Both the position numbers and the translations under genes were made by a program. From Histoplasma ohiense (Eukaryota > Ascomycota > Eurotiomycetes > Onygenales > Ajellomycetaceae): 64,000 nucleotides of DNA. Location: positions 5,456,001 to 5,520,000 of the forward strand of contig JAEVHH010000001.1 of NCBI GenBank assembly GCA_017607445.1, written 5' to 3'. The notes beneath the pieces were generated by a model. It was given only the letters and a program-made list of their open reading frames with translations, was not told the DNA's origin and ran no database searches. Below are positions 46,440 through 57,516 of the stretch, in pieces (position 1 is the first letter of the stretch; each line of letters starts with the position of its first letter).

Positions 46440-46830
46440 ACGGGACAAAATATCCTTCCGCCCTTTGTGTCTGCAACTCCTGCTGGCGGGCATCTGGCTT
46501 CCCGATTCGCAGCTGGGCATACATTTCACGGCCAGCTATTTTCAAAAGATTGAACGGCTCGAACTTTAACCTACGATGACTTGGGAACTCTGAAACGATA
46601 TCAAAACTCTCCTAGCGTCTATGTCTATAGAAATTTTTGTGGGGTTTGCGGCGCTACTGTTTTCCGGCATTGTGATATGAGGTCGGGTATGAGTGTCAGG
46701 CCGTTGAGGCGGAGACTGGTGCACGGGCTGCATTGGGAGCTGGGACGGATTAGCTTCCAGGAGTATGCAGTGAGATACTTGAAATGGGACTTTAGTAGTA
46801 GGCGGGGGTCCGGAAGATGGATGTGATGCG
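46440..46830 (+). pseudogene. Broken glutathione-dependent formaldehyde-activating (GFA) family gene
   Basis: Three pieces of a GFA domain can be read in order, but in different frames. First, near 46470-46530, CVCNSCWRASGFPIRSWAYI has the C-x-C-x2-C zinc motif and the usual SG.P..WAY. Second, near 46572-46675, DDLGTLKRYQNSPSVY and then FCGVCGATVF has the second zinc pair. Third, after a further shift, AETGARAA and then WELGRISFQEYAVR matches the family's C-terminal part. At least two frameshifts separate them, so the gene is probably dead; a sequencing error or missed introns could explain part of this. GFA-like enzymes bind zinc and handle S-hydroxymethylglutathione-like substrates. Confidence 0.6.
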
Positions 46831-47701
46831 AAGGCAGAAAATCACCAGATATATCGAAGAGGTTTTTAGATGTCATTGTATGACGCATCATTGTCCTGTT
46901 TGAGGTGAAGTTCTCTTATGATTGTGCTTGGAGAATAAAGTTTATTGCTCTTACGTGGGCCAACAGCGACAGATTTCATGCTCATGTCCGTACACCCACA
47001 CTCACACAAAGAACCCAAGTTTCAAAAAAAAAAATCTCCTGTAAGCCTGCGGGTTCCAAGTTGCCGCCAAAAAAAAGCGGCCAATGGAGATGTAGAGAAC
47101 GACAGCTAGAAAAGAAAATCAAATCACGCGTCGAAGGAGCCCCAACTCATCATCATGGAAGGACATTCGCCAGGAGAGGAATGCACTAATCCTGTAAAAC
47201 ACAAGTCCCGATACATTCCGCGAGTCGGAACAATTTCCTCTTATTTTATCCCGACTTAGTTCATATCATCGCCTCAGGCAGGCAGAATCCCCTGATTGGC
47301 GGGCGCCGACATATAATCTGCTCACTCTCTATGCAAGCAAGGTCTTGGAGTGTGGGAGCTAGAGATGGTATTAGGCGTGACTTGTTTATTGTTTGATCCT
47401 TTCTACTATTGAGTCACTGTTCTTCTTCGGACAAAGGTATGTGACTAGGTTAATTTTATGGGCCAACAAAAAAGTTTACTAGCGGATTTGCCCCGCGTTG
47501 TCTGAGTCTATTTCTCCCCCTCCGTGCACATGTCACGCATATAAATAAAGCCCTGGTTCCAGTTTTGTTTCGGGGCAATTTCTTTTTGTTCTCTTCCTCC
47601 AGCGACCCCCAAGAAAACCTTTCACGGAAATTCGATCATCTACCTAATACTATACCAAATATCATCCAGAGCTCTATCAATTACCCCGCATTAATTTCAT
47701 C
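46831..47701. promoter_or_regulatory. Intergenic and promoter of metallothionein 1
   Basis: About 870 bp with no gene seen. A TATAAATA box lies at 47540-47547, 155 bp before the metallothionein ATG. Confidence 0.45.
47540..47547 (+). promoter_or_regulatory. TATA box of metallothionein 1
   Basis: TATAAATA in an otherwise mixed sequence, at core-promoter distance from a strong small gene; typical of highly inducible fungal genes. Confidence 0.55.
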
Positions 47702-47944
47702 ATGGGTATGCGAATCCCCCGCTTGTCATCTTGCTCGCTCTCTGCCTAGTAGAGCTTTTGCATTACCTCATATTCAACAACGTACTGACATGTCTGCGCT
47801 GAAAATTAGGCGAATGTGGCTGCGCTTGTGGCTCTTCCTGCCAGTGTCCCTCTGGTCAATGCAGTTGCGTAAGTGATACTCTCCGCTGGGCGTACTCGTA
47901 TGATGTGCGGGCGTTTTATCTGACGATTAAACATTTAGAAATAA
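47702..47944 (+). CDS. Copper-type metallothionein 1, 22 residues
   Basis: Three exons: 47702-47705 (ATG plus one base), 47810-47868 and 47939-47944 (AAA TAA). Donors are GTATGC and GTAAGT, branch sites ACTGAC and CTGAC, acceptors TTAG. The product has 22 residues starting MGECGC and ending SCK, with seven Cys at positions 4, 6, 8, 12, 14, 19 and 21. This is close to the well-known Neurospora copper metallothionein, which has about 25 residues, seven Cys in C-x-C pairs and the same MG(D/E)CGC start. The protein binds Cu(I) in the cytosol and buffers or detoxifies it. Invisible to ORF scans because 63 of its 69 coding bases lie in two small exons. Confidence 0.85.
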
Positions 47945-49426
47945 ACATGCCCTTGTAATGCCCAGCCAGGCATATCTTCCTCTTTCGTTCGATTCCAGAA
48001 CCCCTGATTGATTGAGGGAGCAGGTTGTTATTATTCGACTCACAAATGACGTGGGAAGTAGCGTTTTCCTGTTACCAGGCCTCTGTGAACGGTATACGTC
48101 AATAATCGTCATTTATTTTTCTGCTATGGAAGGGGGTGATTAGTATCTGCGGACAATATGGCTGGTGTTTTTATAGGGAGGCTATTTACCGTAGTTCCGT
48201 AATGAAGAGACTTGAAACTTTCTGTTTGTTATTCTGTATGCGTTATATAAGTATGCCCGCCTGCAAATTTTGTGGTGCTGAAGCCCTCACCTTGCTCACC
48301 CACTCTCAACTCTTTTAAATCATCAAGGGAACCTTCAGATCACTGTCCACTCGTTAAGGCTGAAGATGGAATGATACCTGGTATTAGATTTAATCCTTGT
48401 TCTACCAGCTGTTCAAGCTTCTGCTTATGTTCTCAACGTTTCTAGGCGTTCATTTTTCGCTAGTAGACATTTGAATCAAGTATCTATTTCCACACGGGTG
48501 TCAACGAAGGTCTCCTTGGTTTTGGCCAACAACTGATGTTCGGACGGCCGCGTCATTTTGGAAAGCCCTATTTGTACAGTACTTCCATGCGAAAGTGTTA
48601 TATCTCGAGAGCATTTGTGTCGTCCCAGGCTGTACTATCCATGAAACGAATGCACTTCATTCCCATGTTCATGCATCTTCTTGTAGGATGGGGTTTTTAA
48701 TAAAAAGCGTTGTTTCCCCCATCACGTCCATGATCCCTCTACATTCCTTTGATTACGCTGCGTAAGTGTTCGTTGGCTGGGAGCGTGAATCGGTGACTTG
48801 ATTGTGGGGCCAGCTCCAGCAAGGTCGAATAATAGTGCCAAATATATATTTGTGAAGTGATTCCGTCAGTCAAGAACAAATCCCGCGAGTTAATTGCTGT
48901 ACGGGATGAGCACAGAACCGAAACAACTCTATAATTCGGCCACAAACCTTCAATTATCCACTCTATACGGTAGATTAGGGAAGCGGTGAGTTTGTGTCGA
49001 GCAAGATGATCAGTGAAAACATGAGATTTCTGGGCTAGATTGGATGGATGGCAATGCACGTCCCCCGTCAAGCTTCACACGTATTTCGAAGCTCAATCTC
49101 GTGATAATGGATTCTCTTTCAGATAAAGAGCCTCAGGAACGGAGCCGTGCCCGCCATTTAGTGCTGGATATGCCCTGTCTCCATGAGCCTCTCTTACTAG
49201 AGGAGGCCAAAGATTGACTCTCTCCAGTAGTGTTGGAATTAAACGGACCTATGCATTGTGAAAATGAATGGGCTGGATCTGGACCTGTTTCTGGACATAT
49301 AAAGAGGGTGGAAGAACGTCGTTTCTGCGAAAACGTCCCCAATCCAAAGCACCCACCCTTGAAAATATCTCCCTGCCAGACTCACATACCTGAACCCCTC
49401 TCGAATCAGCCACACTTTCATCCAAC

Positions 49427-49810
49427 ATGAGCGCCGCGTATTTCGAACGCAAATCCTAGGTGAGTTCATGGCACCCTTCTGAGGACGTGTATCGAATGCT
49501 AACAATTTGATCATAAAACAAACGCCAAATTTCTCTATGGCCCGAGAAGTAATTTGAGATCGTAACTGGACTTGTGTTCCCGGTAATGTACGGAAACATT
49601 AAAGCAAGCAACGCGATTCTTGTAGAGATGGACGCGGGGGCTGGAGGTTTCCGAACGCTCCTTGTCGGTGACCCTAAGGAGCTTATCAATGACTCTATGG
49701 AGGAGCTGCATAGTGAAATCATGAAGATCTATGAGAAGCTATCTGTGGGTTTGGATGAAAATGCTATCATAGAGGCCGGAGAAACGGTTATTGAAGGGGC
49801 GTTAGAATAG
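49427..49810 (+). other. Unresolved gene candidate, perhaps broken
   Basis: A TATAAA at 49298-49303 is followed after 124 bp by ATG (MSAAYFERKS then an in-frame TAG), immediately followed by a good GTGAGT donor. After a GCTAAC branch site, an open frame from about 49556 to 49810 has a protein-like composition: IVTGLVFPVMYGNIKASNAI, then acidic helices (DSMEELHSEIMKIYEKLS). Exon 1 ends in a stop in its only ATG frame, so either the start lies elsewhere or the gene is broken. I recognise no family. Confidence 0.3.
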
Positions 49811-51551
49811 CGAAACATAATGCATATTCTACAGTACCTAAATGCAATATGAACATCCAGATAGTTTTTTATTGCCATGCATAATTCACAAAACAGGGGC
49901 AGTAGTCTTCAATATGGTAATGAGAAGGATGATTTTGGAGTACTTTACGCCGACCATTCTTGACATTCGCATGACAAATTCCAGCACTGTTAGCCAAGCA
50001 AAATGCAATACTTCAGGACATTGCCATGGCAATCTGTTTCCTGGCCCACCAAATTTTCGGGAAACTCCCTTCAATCAAGCCATGAGAGAGTCAAACGACC
50101 TTCAGGACCGTAGGCGATTCTTCACAACGAATCACCTACCAACAGCCAGAGAATCGAATCGGAGCAGAGAAGTGGACTCAAATGCGCCACGTATGCAATA
50201 GGGTGTTTGAGTGGATAACGAACGATGGGAGGCTCATAGACAGAACGGGGGTATTGAGATCCCCCACCACATCATCAGAAATATAGAGAATTCCCCGGAA
50301 AAATCAATGCAGAGGGTTTCCTCTGCATTAAGTTTTGTATCAATCTACCGGCCACAGATTGCGAAGACAAGTGGGCCTTTTCAGAGCGTGCAAGTTGCGT
50401 TTGTTTCTAGTTTCAAGTTTTCCACTGCGGTCAACAACAAGCAGTGTTTGTAAGGCCACTGGGCAAAAGAGCTCAATCACCACCAGCACCATGCTGGTAG
50501 AGGGGACGAATCAATCCAAACCCCCAATAGTGTTGACCTCCTTGAGGAGGGAAACGCTGATTACATAAGAATCACTCTCTCAATGAAATTTTTGATATAT
50601 TTACATCATTGGACACAAAACAACATCCTCTACCCAGCAGGTATCAGCTAGGCCTTCCACACGCGGCCGTGGATGGTCGGGAAAAAAGAGAGGTGCTTAT
50701 CTTTGTTTGCCTTAACAGACCCTGACATCTCAACCAATATTGCCAGTTGTTTCTTCTTTTCAAAAGACAAATTTCCGACGGCCTGATCCACCTCCTTGGC
50801 AAGCCCAATCAGCAATATGGAGATAGAGGCCCAAACATGAATCACATGGACCACCTGTGAAGTATTGTATTTGTGGAAAACGCTCTTGATTGTTCTGGCT
50901 CAGCCTTGTTAACAGCAGTGGGGGTTGAGATGGCTAATTGCCATGCCACCATGCCGGAAGTCTGTTGAACATGGAGAATCGTCAGTCCAACCGAAGGGCG
51001 CTAACCCAGGCGGATGCTTGTCAAGGCCAATGAACATGTTTTGGTGTCTGGTTCATCCTCTTATTCTGTAGGTCGCCGTGTCGAGGACAGTGCACAATCT
51101 CTCAAAAATGGAGTTGGAAGCTAGCTGGGGTGGCATGGGGAATCGTACAAAGCTCTTTCAACAAAATGTGCGAAATGAGAAATGAAACTTGCTCTTGAGC
51201 GGCAGCTGGCAAATTGAAACCCCACATATCAGCTTTTTCCGGTTTTAGGTTTTGATCCTCTCTTCCTGGAGACACGCAATTTGACCACCTCCTCTCCAAT
51301 AGCTGCAGGAGGTAGCTGGGAGCCTTGCATCATGGTTCAAGGGTCACCCAACCGTTTTCCACATTACCCATGCTAACTCTGTTTCTCACACCTTGAATTT
51401 CTGATACAAAATGCATGACAAGGACTTGTCCTTCCACAATCTGCATCCAAATCCCTCTTTGTCCAGTCAACGCCTTGTCGGATCCGCACACGTGCTATCA
51501 GAAGACGAACCATGGAACTGCGGGGGAGGGTCCGTGATGGGGGAGAAAGAA

Positions 51552-51559
51552 CATAAATA
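51552..51559 (+). promoter_or_regulatory. TATA-like element of metallothionein 2
   Basis: CATAAATA, 150 bp before the ATG at 51702, almost the same spacing as the TATA box of metallothionein 1 (155 bp). Confidence 0.45.
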
Positions 51560-51701
51560 GGGCTTCATGTCCCCTTCTTCCTCATGAGATTCTCTCTTCC
51601 ATTTTCAAGGATAGCTCGTTGACCATCATACATCCAAACGCAACTTAAATATCTTACCGAATTTTCAAACAAACTCACCACCCAAACCCACCCATCCAAA
51701 A

Positions 51702-51830
51702 ATGTCTCCCTGCAACTGCAACTGCTGCTCTGGTGACTGCAACGCCTGCGGCTGCGGCAGCTGCAGTGTAAGTTAATATAAACAGTATCTACGTTTGTGT
51801 ATACTCACCTGACTTTTACAACAGCACTAA
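51702..51830 (+). CDS. Metallothionein 2, 23 residues
   Basis: Two exons, 51702-51767 and 51825-51830 (CAC TAA). The 57-bp intron has a GTAAGT donor, a CTGAC branch site and an ACAG acceptor. The product has 23 residues starting MSPCNCNCC and ending SCSH, with eight Cys at positions 4, 6, 8, 9, 13, 16, 18 and 21. Three C-x-C units and a C-C pair mark it as a metallothionein, but with a different spacing and one more Cys than metallothionein 1 about 4 kb upstream. The terminal His may add a ligand. If the intron were retained the frame would end two codons later (VS-stop). Metal preference cannot be told from sequence. Confidence 0.82.
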
Positions 51831-53212
51831 GCAGCTCCCGATGAGCTAAATTCTCTCTCTTCCACTTTTCTCCTGCCTTATATAACGTCTTTCCCCGCCG
51901 CTGAGAAGGTCTCTTAACGTATCCGAAGTCTCCTTGATCGATACGTCCATTCAAATCCCTCATTCCTTAGGACGAGACTGGCATTATATTTCCTAACGTT
52001 TCCCCCGCGTCTACCCTAACTTGGATTCGTTATCAAGCGAGTTGGAAGAAAAAAATTTTCAAACCACGGAGGAAAGAGAATCAATTGCCTCAGGCTCTCG
52101 GAACCAGCATGTCCTGTTTTCTTTTATATTTTCAATTCGACATTGGTTGTTGTGTATCTTGAGCTTGCCCGGCCCTTTTTTCAAAAAGGGCGAGCAAATT
52201 CTAAGGGGGCGTGCCTGTGTGCTGGTGTGCATGCGTCTGGGCTGTGTTGGGTGTTGAGATGTAGCGAATATTCGAAGACATACTTTCATTAAAGCAATGA
52301 CATCTCCACCATTATTCAGAATACAACCTTAATCCCCATTCCGTACTAGGAAACATAGATGCAAATCAGCCGATTTTAGAATACCATGAGGTCACAAATG
52401 CCTTCCTCGAATGTGATGCAGCCCTATGTCGTACCTCCGTGTCATACATGTCATGTTCTCTTCCGTTCTCGCATCGGATAATAGATATGGACATCTTCCC
52501 ACTGGTGCGGGGGTCCAAGCACACGGGTTTTGCGGAATGAGACGCCTCTTTCACCAAGCAAAGGGACACGACAGGACGGTTGGTCAGTTGACCCCGCATT
52601 GTTAGCTTTGAGAATCTTCTTCCTTTTTTTTTTTTTTTTAATATCATTTTTTCCATATAAAATGATTCAGTAGGTCAGAATGTGAATCTTGCCGATCAAG
52701 ACTAATGTCGCGAGAAGACATCAGTCAAATTGAGGATTTCAACTAAAGTGATTGTAGAAGAGATCAATGTTCTGGAGGTTTGAGCATATAGGAGTTTTTC
52801 TTTCTCTTTTCTTTTCTTTCTGAGGAAGGGTTGAAACTGGTAATGGCTCTTGTTCATGTTACTGTATTATGGCGGGCTAGCTTGTGTATTAGTTGTGGAT
52901 TCTCTACCGTCATTTCGATGTAGTGTACAAGGTATCCGCACGAGCATTCAAGTCAGGAGCAGCGAAGCATGTGTAAATGGAATGATGACACATCAAAGAT
53001 AAGAGCGACGAGAAACCAGCATAAAATGACACTACCAGGCTGCACAGGGAAATAGATAATCTTGCTGTGAAGGAATTCAAGTCTGCTAGAAACAAGAAGA
53101 ATAAAGAAATAAAGAATAAAGGTGGAAGTAAGCATGTAAGCCCGTCTAGTTTGCAACAATCCTGTGTAACTAACCAAATATTATCAAATTATTCTGCGGT
53201 TCGTTTGTTCCC
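51831..53212. other. Intergenic between convergent genes
   Basis: About 1.4 kb; 3' flank of metallothionein 2 and of the glucosidase II gene. Contains a T run near 52623-52638. No gene seen. Confidence 0.5.
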
Positions 53213-55123
53213 TCACAGCTCGTCTTTGCGATCATCACGGACGGCATTGCCGTTCTTGGAAACTTCTTCACAGGCAGCCGGGGTCGTCACAAACATACTA
53301 TACACGCATTTTTCGTCTTCCGTAACCTTCAAGATCTCATCCTGCTCCCCACATTCCAAAACAATCTTGGTTGAACGTGCGGGGCCATTCCAGCATGTTT
53401 GTCCGTTGGTGTATTCCAGTGCTATCTTCTTTTGAGGGACGACCTTCCCATTTGAGTCCTGCTCATCCACAGTAATTGTAGTAAACGCAGAAAAGGTGCC
53501 CATTGTTGTGGTGGATCCGCCTTTCTTGGGTATTTGTTTCGTTTTCTCCATCCAACAGAGTTCATAGGTATATTCACCAGAGTCCTTAGATATGCACGAG
53601 CCCTTCAGCGAGCGAAATACGGAATCACTTCCATAGTCTTTGTGAAGGTCTAATTTTTGATCCTCCAACTCAGAGCGAATTCTATTCAAAGATGATTCTT
53701 CAGTAGAAAGTGCATTCCGAGCTTCCGTCACTGCTCTGGACTCTGTGGTGCCTAAGTCGCCGCTGTTATCCGCAAGGATGCCATTTGATATTAAAAACGA
53801 GCGGAGTTGGAGTACTTTATCTTCGAAGTAGTTAATCAATGAATCGGGGAGGTAGGCGGCGACTTTGTAAACTGTGGAATGTGTATTAGCATCTTCCAGC
53901 AGCAATATGGCTAACAAAAATTTTGGATAAGAAGATAAAATAAACTTACGAAGACCGATTTCAGATTCTACATCTTGTTCATTTTCCCAATGATCCCAGT
54001 CAATGCCTGAATTTTCACTGTCCGGTTTGCAAATTTCATCCAAATCTCGATCTAGCGTTTCATCGCCATCGCTACCTGTATCGCCACGCGCAGCATAATC
54101 TTCCCAGGCCCGGACAGCACGCTTTACGCCTTCGTCGTTGAAATTTGGGTTGTATTCCTCCTTGAATTTTGATAGTATGGCCTCGAGTTGACTAACTTTC
54201 ACCAAATTCTCATCCCTTTCCCGGCGAACCTGCACCAATGCCCCTCGCAACTCTTCGACCCTCTCCTTGGCTAGTCCAGCAAGAACATTAACTTTGCCCT
54301 TATTTTGGCCCTTCACCACTTTGCCCCTTTCGTTGGCCCGGACTGTTTCGAGAGCTTGTTCTAGGTTCTGCACCTTCAACTCTGAGGCCACAACTTCCAC
54401 TTCAAGATCCGAGATGCGGTCTTCCACCTCCTTTCGTAATTTAGCCGCAGCTTTCACAAGCTCTGCCCTCTTCTTCACCGCCGTGGTAAGGGATTTATGC
54501 CTCTTTTCTTCATTCTTTCGCCATTCTTTTCCAATCTCCTTGCACCTGTTCTCACATTTTAAGCCACCAACCCGGGCCCATTCATCGCTACCGTCGCAGC
54601 ACATCTCATAGTCGCAAACGCCATCATTGACTCGCTGGAACGATATGACTGATGGTCTATGACCTTTATTAACACAGTAGAATCCGGGGAGAACCGGAGT
54701 ACGGTTAACCTTATCATCCTTAAAGTCAGAAGGAGAAAACTGTGATACATAGGCGCATGCCGAGGTGCCCGGTTCGTCGCTGCCATCAGGACAGTCGCAG
54801 TAATCATCGTTCACTGCGGAGAATGGAATTTGAACGGAGGGATTAGAAATACAGGTGAAAGTGGAAGAGTCTTTGTAATATTTACTAACTAATGTCCAGG
54901 GTGATATTGATTTAATGTCAGCTAGCTAGTTGCAAAATAGACCATTGCGAAGAACCAAGGAAGCAGTTTGTCAAGAGAAATGGGCTTTAAATCAGCATTT
55001 TTGTATACACTTACACTCCGGACCTACACCCCGAGGACGTATAGAGGGATCACTTCCCACCACACCAATGGAAGAACATATGGTCGCACCCAAAGCAACG
55101 AAAATCCTGCTGGAATGTTTCAT
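53213..55123 (-). CDS. GTB1: Glucosidase II beta subunit
   Basis: Three exons, 55123-55015, 54888-53950 and 53871-53213, give 568 residues. Residues 1-20 form a signal peptide (MKHSSRIFVALGATICSSIG). The family start PSIRPRGVGPE is followed across the first intron by FSKYYKDSSTFTCISNPS. Two LDL-receptor class A-like repeats follow (YCDCPDGSDEPGTSAC and VCDYEMCCDGSDEW), then a long charged coiled coil and an acidic region. The C-terminal MRH domain has GQTCWNGPARSTKIVLECG and CVYSMFVTTPAAC. The protein ends RKDEL, an ER-retrieval signal. It pairs with the catalytic alpha subunit in the ER lumen to trim glucose from N-glycans. The start codon lies 259 bp from the divergent RTF2. Confidence 0.95.
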
Positions 55124-55382
55124 GATGGAGACATTGGGTCTACTGTGAAGCCTGCCTGCTCACTGTTCCACTTTCTCATTCTCTAACCTTGGGTTTAGGA
55201 GCTGGATCAACGTTGGCCTATCACACGCAGCCTTGGCCGCTGAGTAACTAATTTCACGGAACTTAAAAACTATTAGCCGGTTTAGCTATCAATCACCACT
55301 TTTGCCGTCCATCACCAACTCAACACTCCATTGAAACTGCCACTGCTTCATTCCTAATACAGAATAATACCAAACTAAAAAC

Positions 55383-56478
55383 ATGGGTAATGATGGCGGA
55401 AGGTAAGCTCATCCGTGGGTCGTGATGGAATGGCGTATTCTAACTCACATATAGTATTCCAAGGCGATGCGAACTTGTGAAGTCCGCAACACGCAATCCC
55501 ACCACTGCCGAGCTTAAAGAAACCCTACGCGAACACTTAGAGCATTACTGGTCGACTTGCCCTCTCTCGCATAAGCAGCTGCTTGCGCCTATTGTATCTG
55601 ATTCCAGCGGAACTCTCTATAACAAGGACGCGATACTAAAGTTTCTCCTGCCGGCAGATGACGCGGAAGATATCAGCTCGAAAGCCGACTGCGAAGAGAT
55701 ATTGAAAGGAAGAGTCAAAGGGCTTCGCGATATTGTGGAAGTAAAGTTCGAGATCGATGATGATGGGAACGGTAAAAAACGCAGGGTCTGTCCTATCACT
55801 CGTAAAGAGCTGGGTCCAAACGTGAAGTCGGTCTACCTAGTTCCCTGTGGCCATGCGTTCTCAGAAGAAGCGATCCGAGAAATGAAATCCGACAAATGCT
55901 TACAGGTTGGTATATCTGTCATCTCTCATTTTTGTGCTATGTTGTGTGGTTCTTGGTCACTGACCTATGAAATGTTATAGTGTAACGAGTCGTACCTTCT
56001 CCAAAACATTATCCCAATTCTCCCGTCGCAGGACGCTGAAAAGAAGCGCTTGATATCTCGTGTACAAGATTTGAATAGCCAGGGCTTGACACACTCGCTT
56101 AAGAAGGCTCCTGGCTCCAACAAGAAACGAAAGAAAAACGGGAGTAGCGCTGAATCCACTGCTTCTACAACTACCGGTTCTGAACCAGCTTCTGCTCTCG
56201 ATACCGGAACAGCTACCTCCAAACATCAATCTGCACCCAGCAGTAGACCTGATAGTGTGACATCCACTCCAGCGCCTTCAGGAATTAAGAATGCTGCAAC
56301 AGCGCGACTGACAGCTCGTGTGCTTGAGGAGGAGAGGGAACGCAATAAACGACGGAAAATGATAGGTGACAACGAAACAATACGAAGTCTCTTCTCGTCC
56401 GATTCAACGAGAGAGCGAAGCAAGGACTCTGATTTCATGACCAGAGGCTATTCGATACCAACGTCGGCGAAAAGATGA
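55383..56478 (+). CDS. RTF2: Replication termination factor 2 (Rtf2)
   Basis: Three exons, 55383-55402 (20 nt), 55455-55905 and 55981-56478, give 322 residues. The start MGNDGGSIPRRCELVK is the family hallmark and supports the tiny first exon. The C2HC2-type RING-like core is visible: TCPLSHKQLLAPIVSD, then CPITRKELGP, then LVPCGHAFSEEAIREM, and CLQCNES across the second intron. The C-terminus is Ser/Thr-rich and disordered, then basic (RARVLEEERERNKRRK-like helix). Rtf2 acts at stalled replication forks with SUMO/ubiquitin links and has roles in splicing in fission yeast. Promoter shared with the glucosidase II gene. Confidence 0.94.
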
Positions 56479-57516
56479 GACTTTGAAACGTTTGGTAGCT
56501 CCATCATGGGTTCCTCCCTGTTCACAAGCATGCTATACCCTGCACTAGCAGCTTCTCTAGGGTTCTCGCTAGCGACCCACCTGCCGTTATATTTAGGCTG
56601 AGGTTTTCGGAGAGTTCCTTGTCCTAAACTACCTTCAACATGTCGGATGCAAAGACTTGCGAAACTCATGCCATCCCTGGTTGATAATCTGTAGCAAGCC
56701 CACAATTTGCGCACAAGGCTTTTATGTGCTTCTATCCATCAGATCCACACACATTACAAGGAATTGGCCACACGGGTATGCGAATATGGCTGTGACCAGG
56801 TTAGGATAGATGTCCTATATGTGTGTGAGGTCGATGTTAGATGCCGCAAGTCTTCTGGTGATGACATGAAGGTAACTTCTGGGGGCTGGTCGAATAGTTA
56901 CTCTTGGCAGTTGCAAAGTTGGAACTAGCCAGAAAATATTCTCCTTCCGCGTCTCCCTGACGGCCATGTTTGCGACCTTTTTTTTTTTTTTTTTTTTCCT
57001 TTACAGGTTGTCGTTGACTTTCGACGGGGTTTTTAAAGGGTAGAACTCATGTAATGGATAAGAAGACGTTATTGGGGATTTTATTTTACGTCGAAAGGAA
57101 GCTGTGGATGTTTCCTATACTTTATCGAAATAGGAACCCCTGGGACCTAGTTAGTTATTCGATTTCATATACTTCGGAATGACAATCTTAAATGCAGTGA
57201 GAAATTACTCCTAGGACGCAAGATGGCGTTTTCACTCTTGTCATGAACCATACTCTATCTGTGGTTAAAGCGAGCATGCAATACCTATATTTATACAAAA
57301 TGATATCACAAAAAAATTGGCCAGAAAAAAAAAAATACGCACACACACACACACACACACAAAGTTCCGAACCTTGATAAATAGCAAAATCCAAAAGCAA
57401 ATAATCTACAACCGCGTGCCATGCGCCACGGGGGAAAAGGGTACACCATCCTGCCTCCTCTTTGCAGCACAGCACAGCACTGTAAAAGGCTTCCCCAACC
57501 CGCATCCTCACTTCCC
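56479..57516. other. Intergenic between convergent genes
   Basis: About 1 kb with no supported gene. A T run lies at 56979-56997 and a (CA)n tract at 57341-57361. Holds the 3' UTRs of RTF2 and the mL50 gene. Confidence 0.5.
57341..57361. repeat. (CA)n microsatellite
   Basis: About ten CA units in the 3' flank of the mL50 gene. Confidence 0.85.

Larger units (their letters stand above)
47945..51701. other. Intergenic between the two metallothionein genes
   Basis: About 3.75 kb. One unresolved gene candidate lies at 49427-49810. Minus-strand frames at 50648-50854 and 51102-51299 have protein-like composition but no recognised family; they may be decayed coding sequence. An E-box CACGTG is at 51489-51494 and a TATA-like CATAAATA at 51552-51559, both before metallothionein 2. 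Confidence 0.4.

Noticed and set aside
47940..48010. Possible tRNA gene (GTTCGATTCC resembles a B box)
   Set aside because: No A box and no cloverleaf pairing could be made around it.
50648..51299. Minus-strand frames with protein-like composition between the metallothioneins
   Set aside because: No recognised domain and no consistent exon model; mentioned only as possible decayed sequence.
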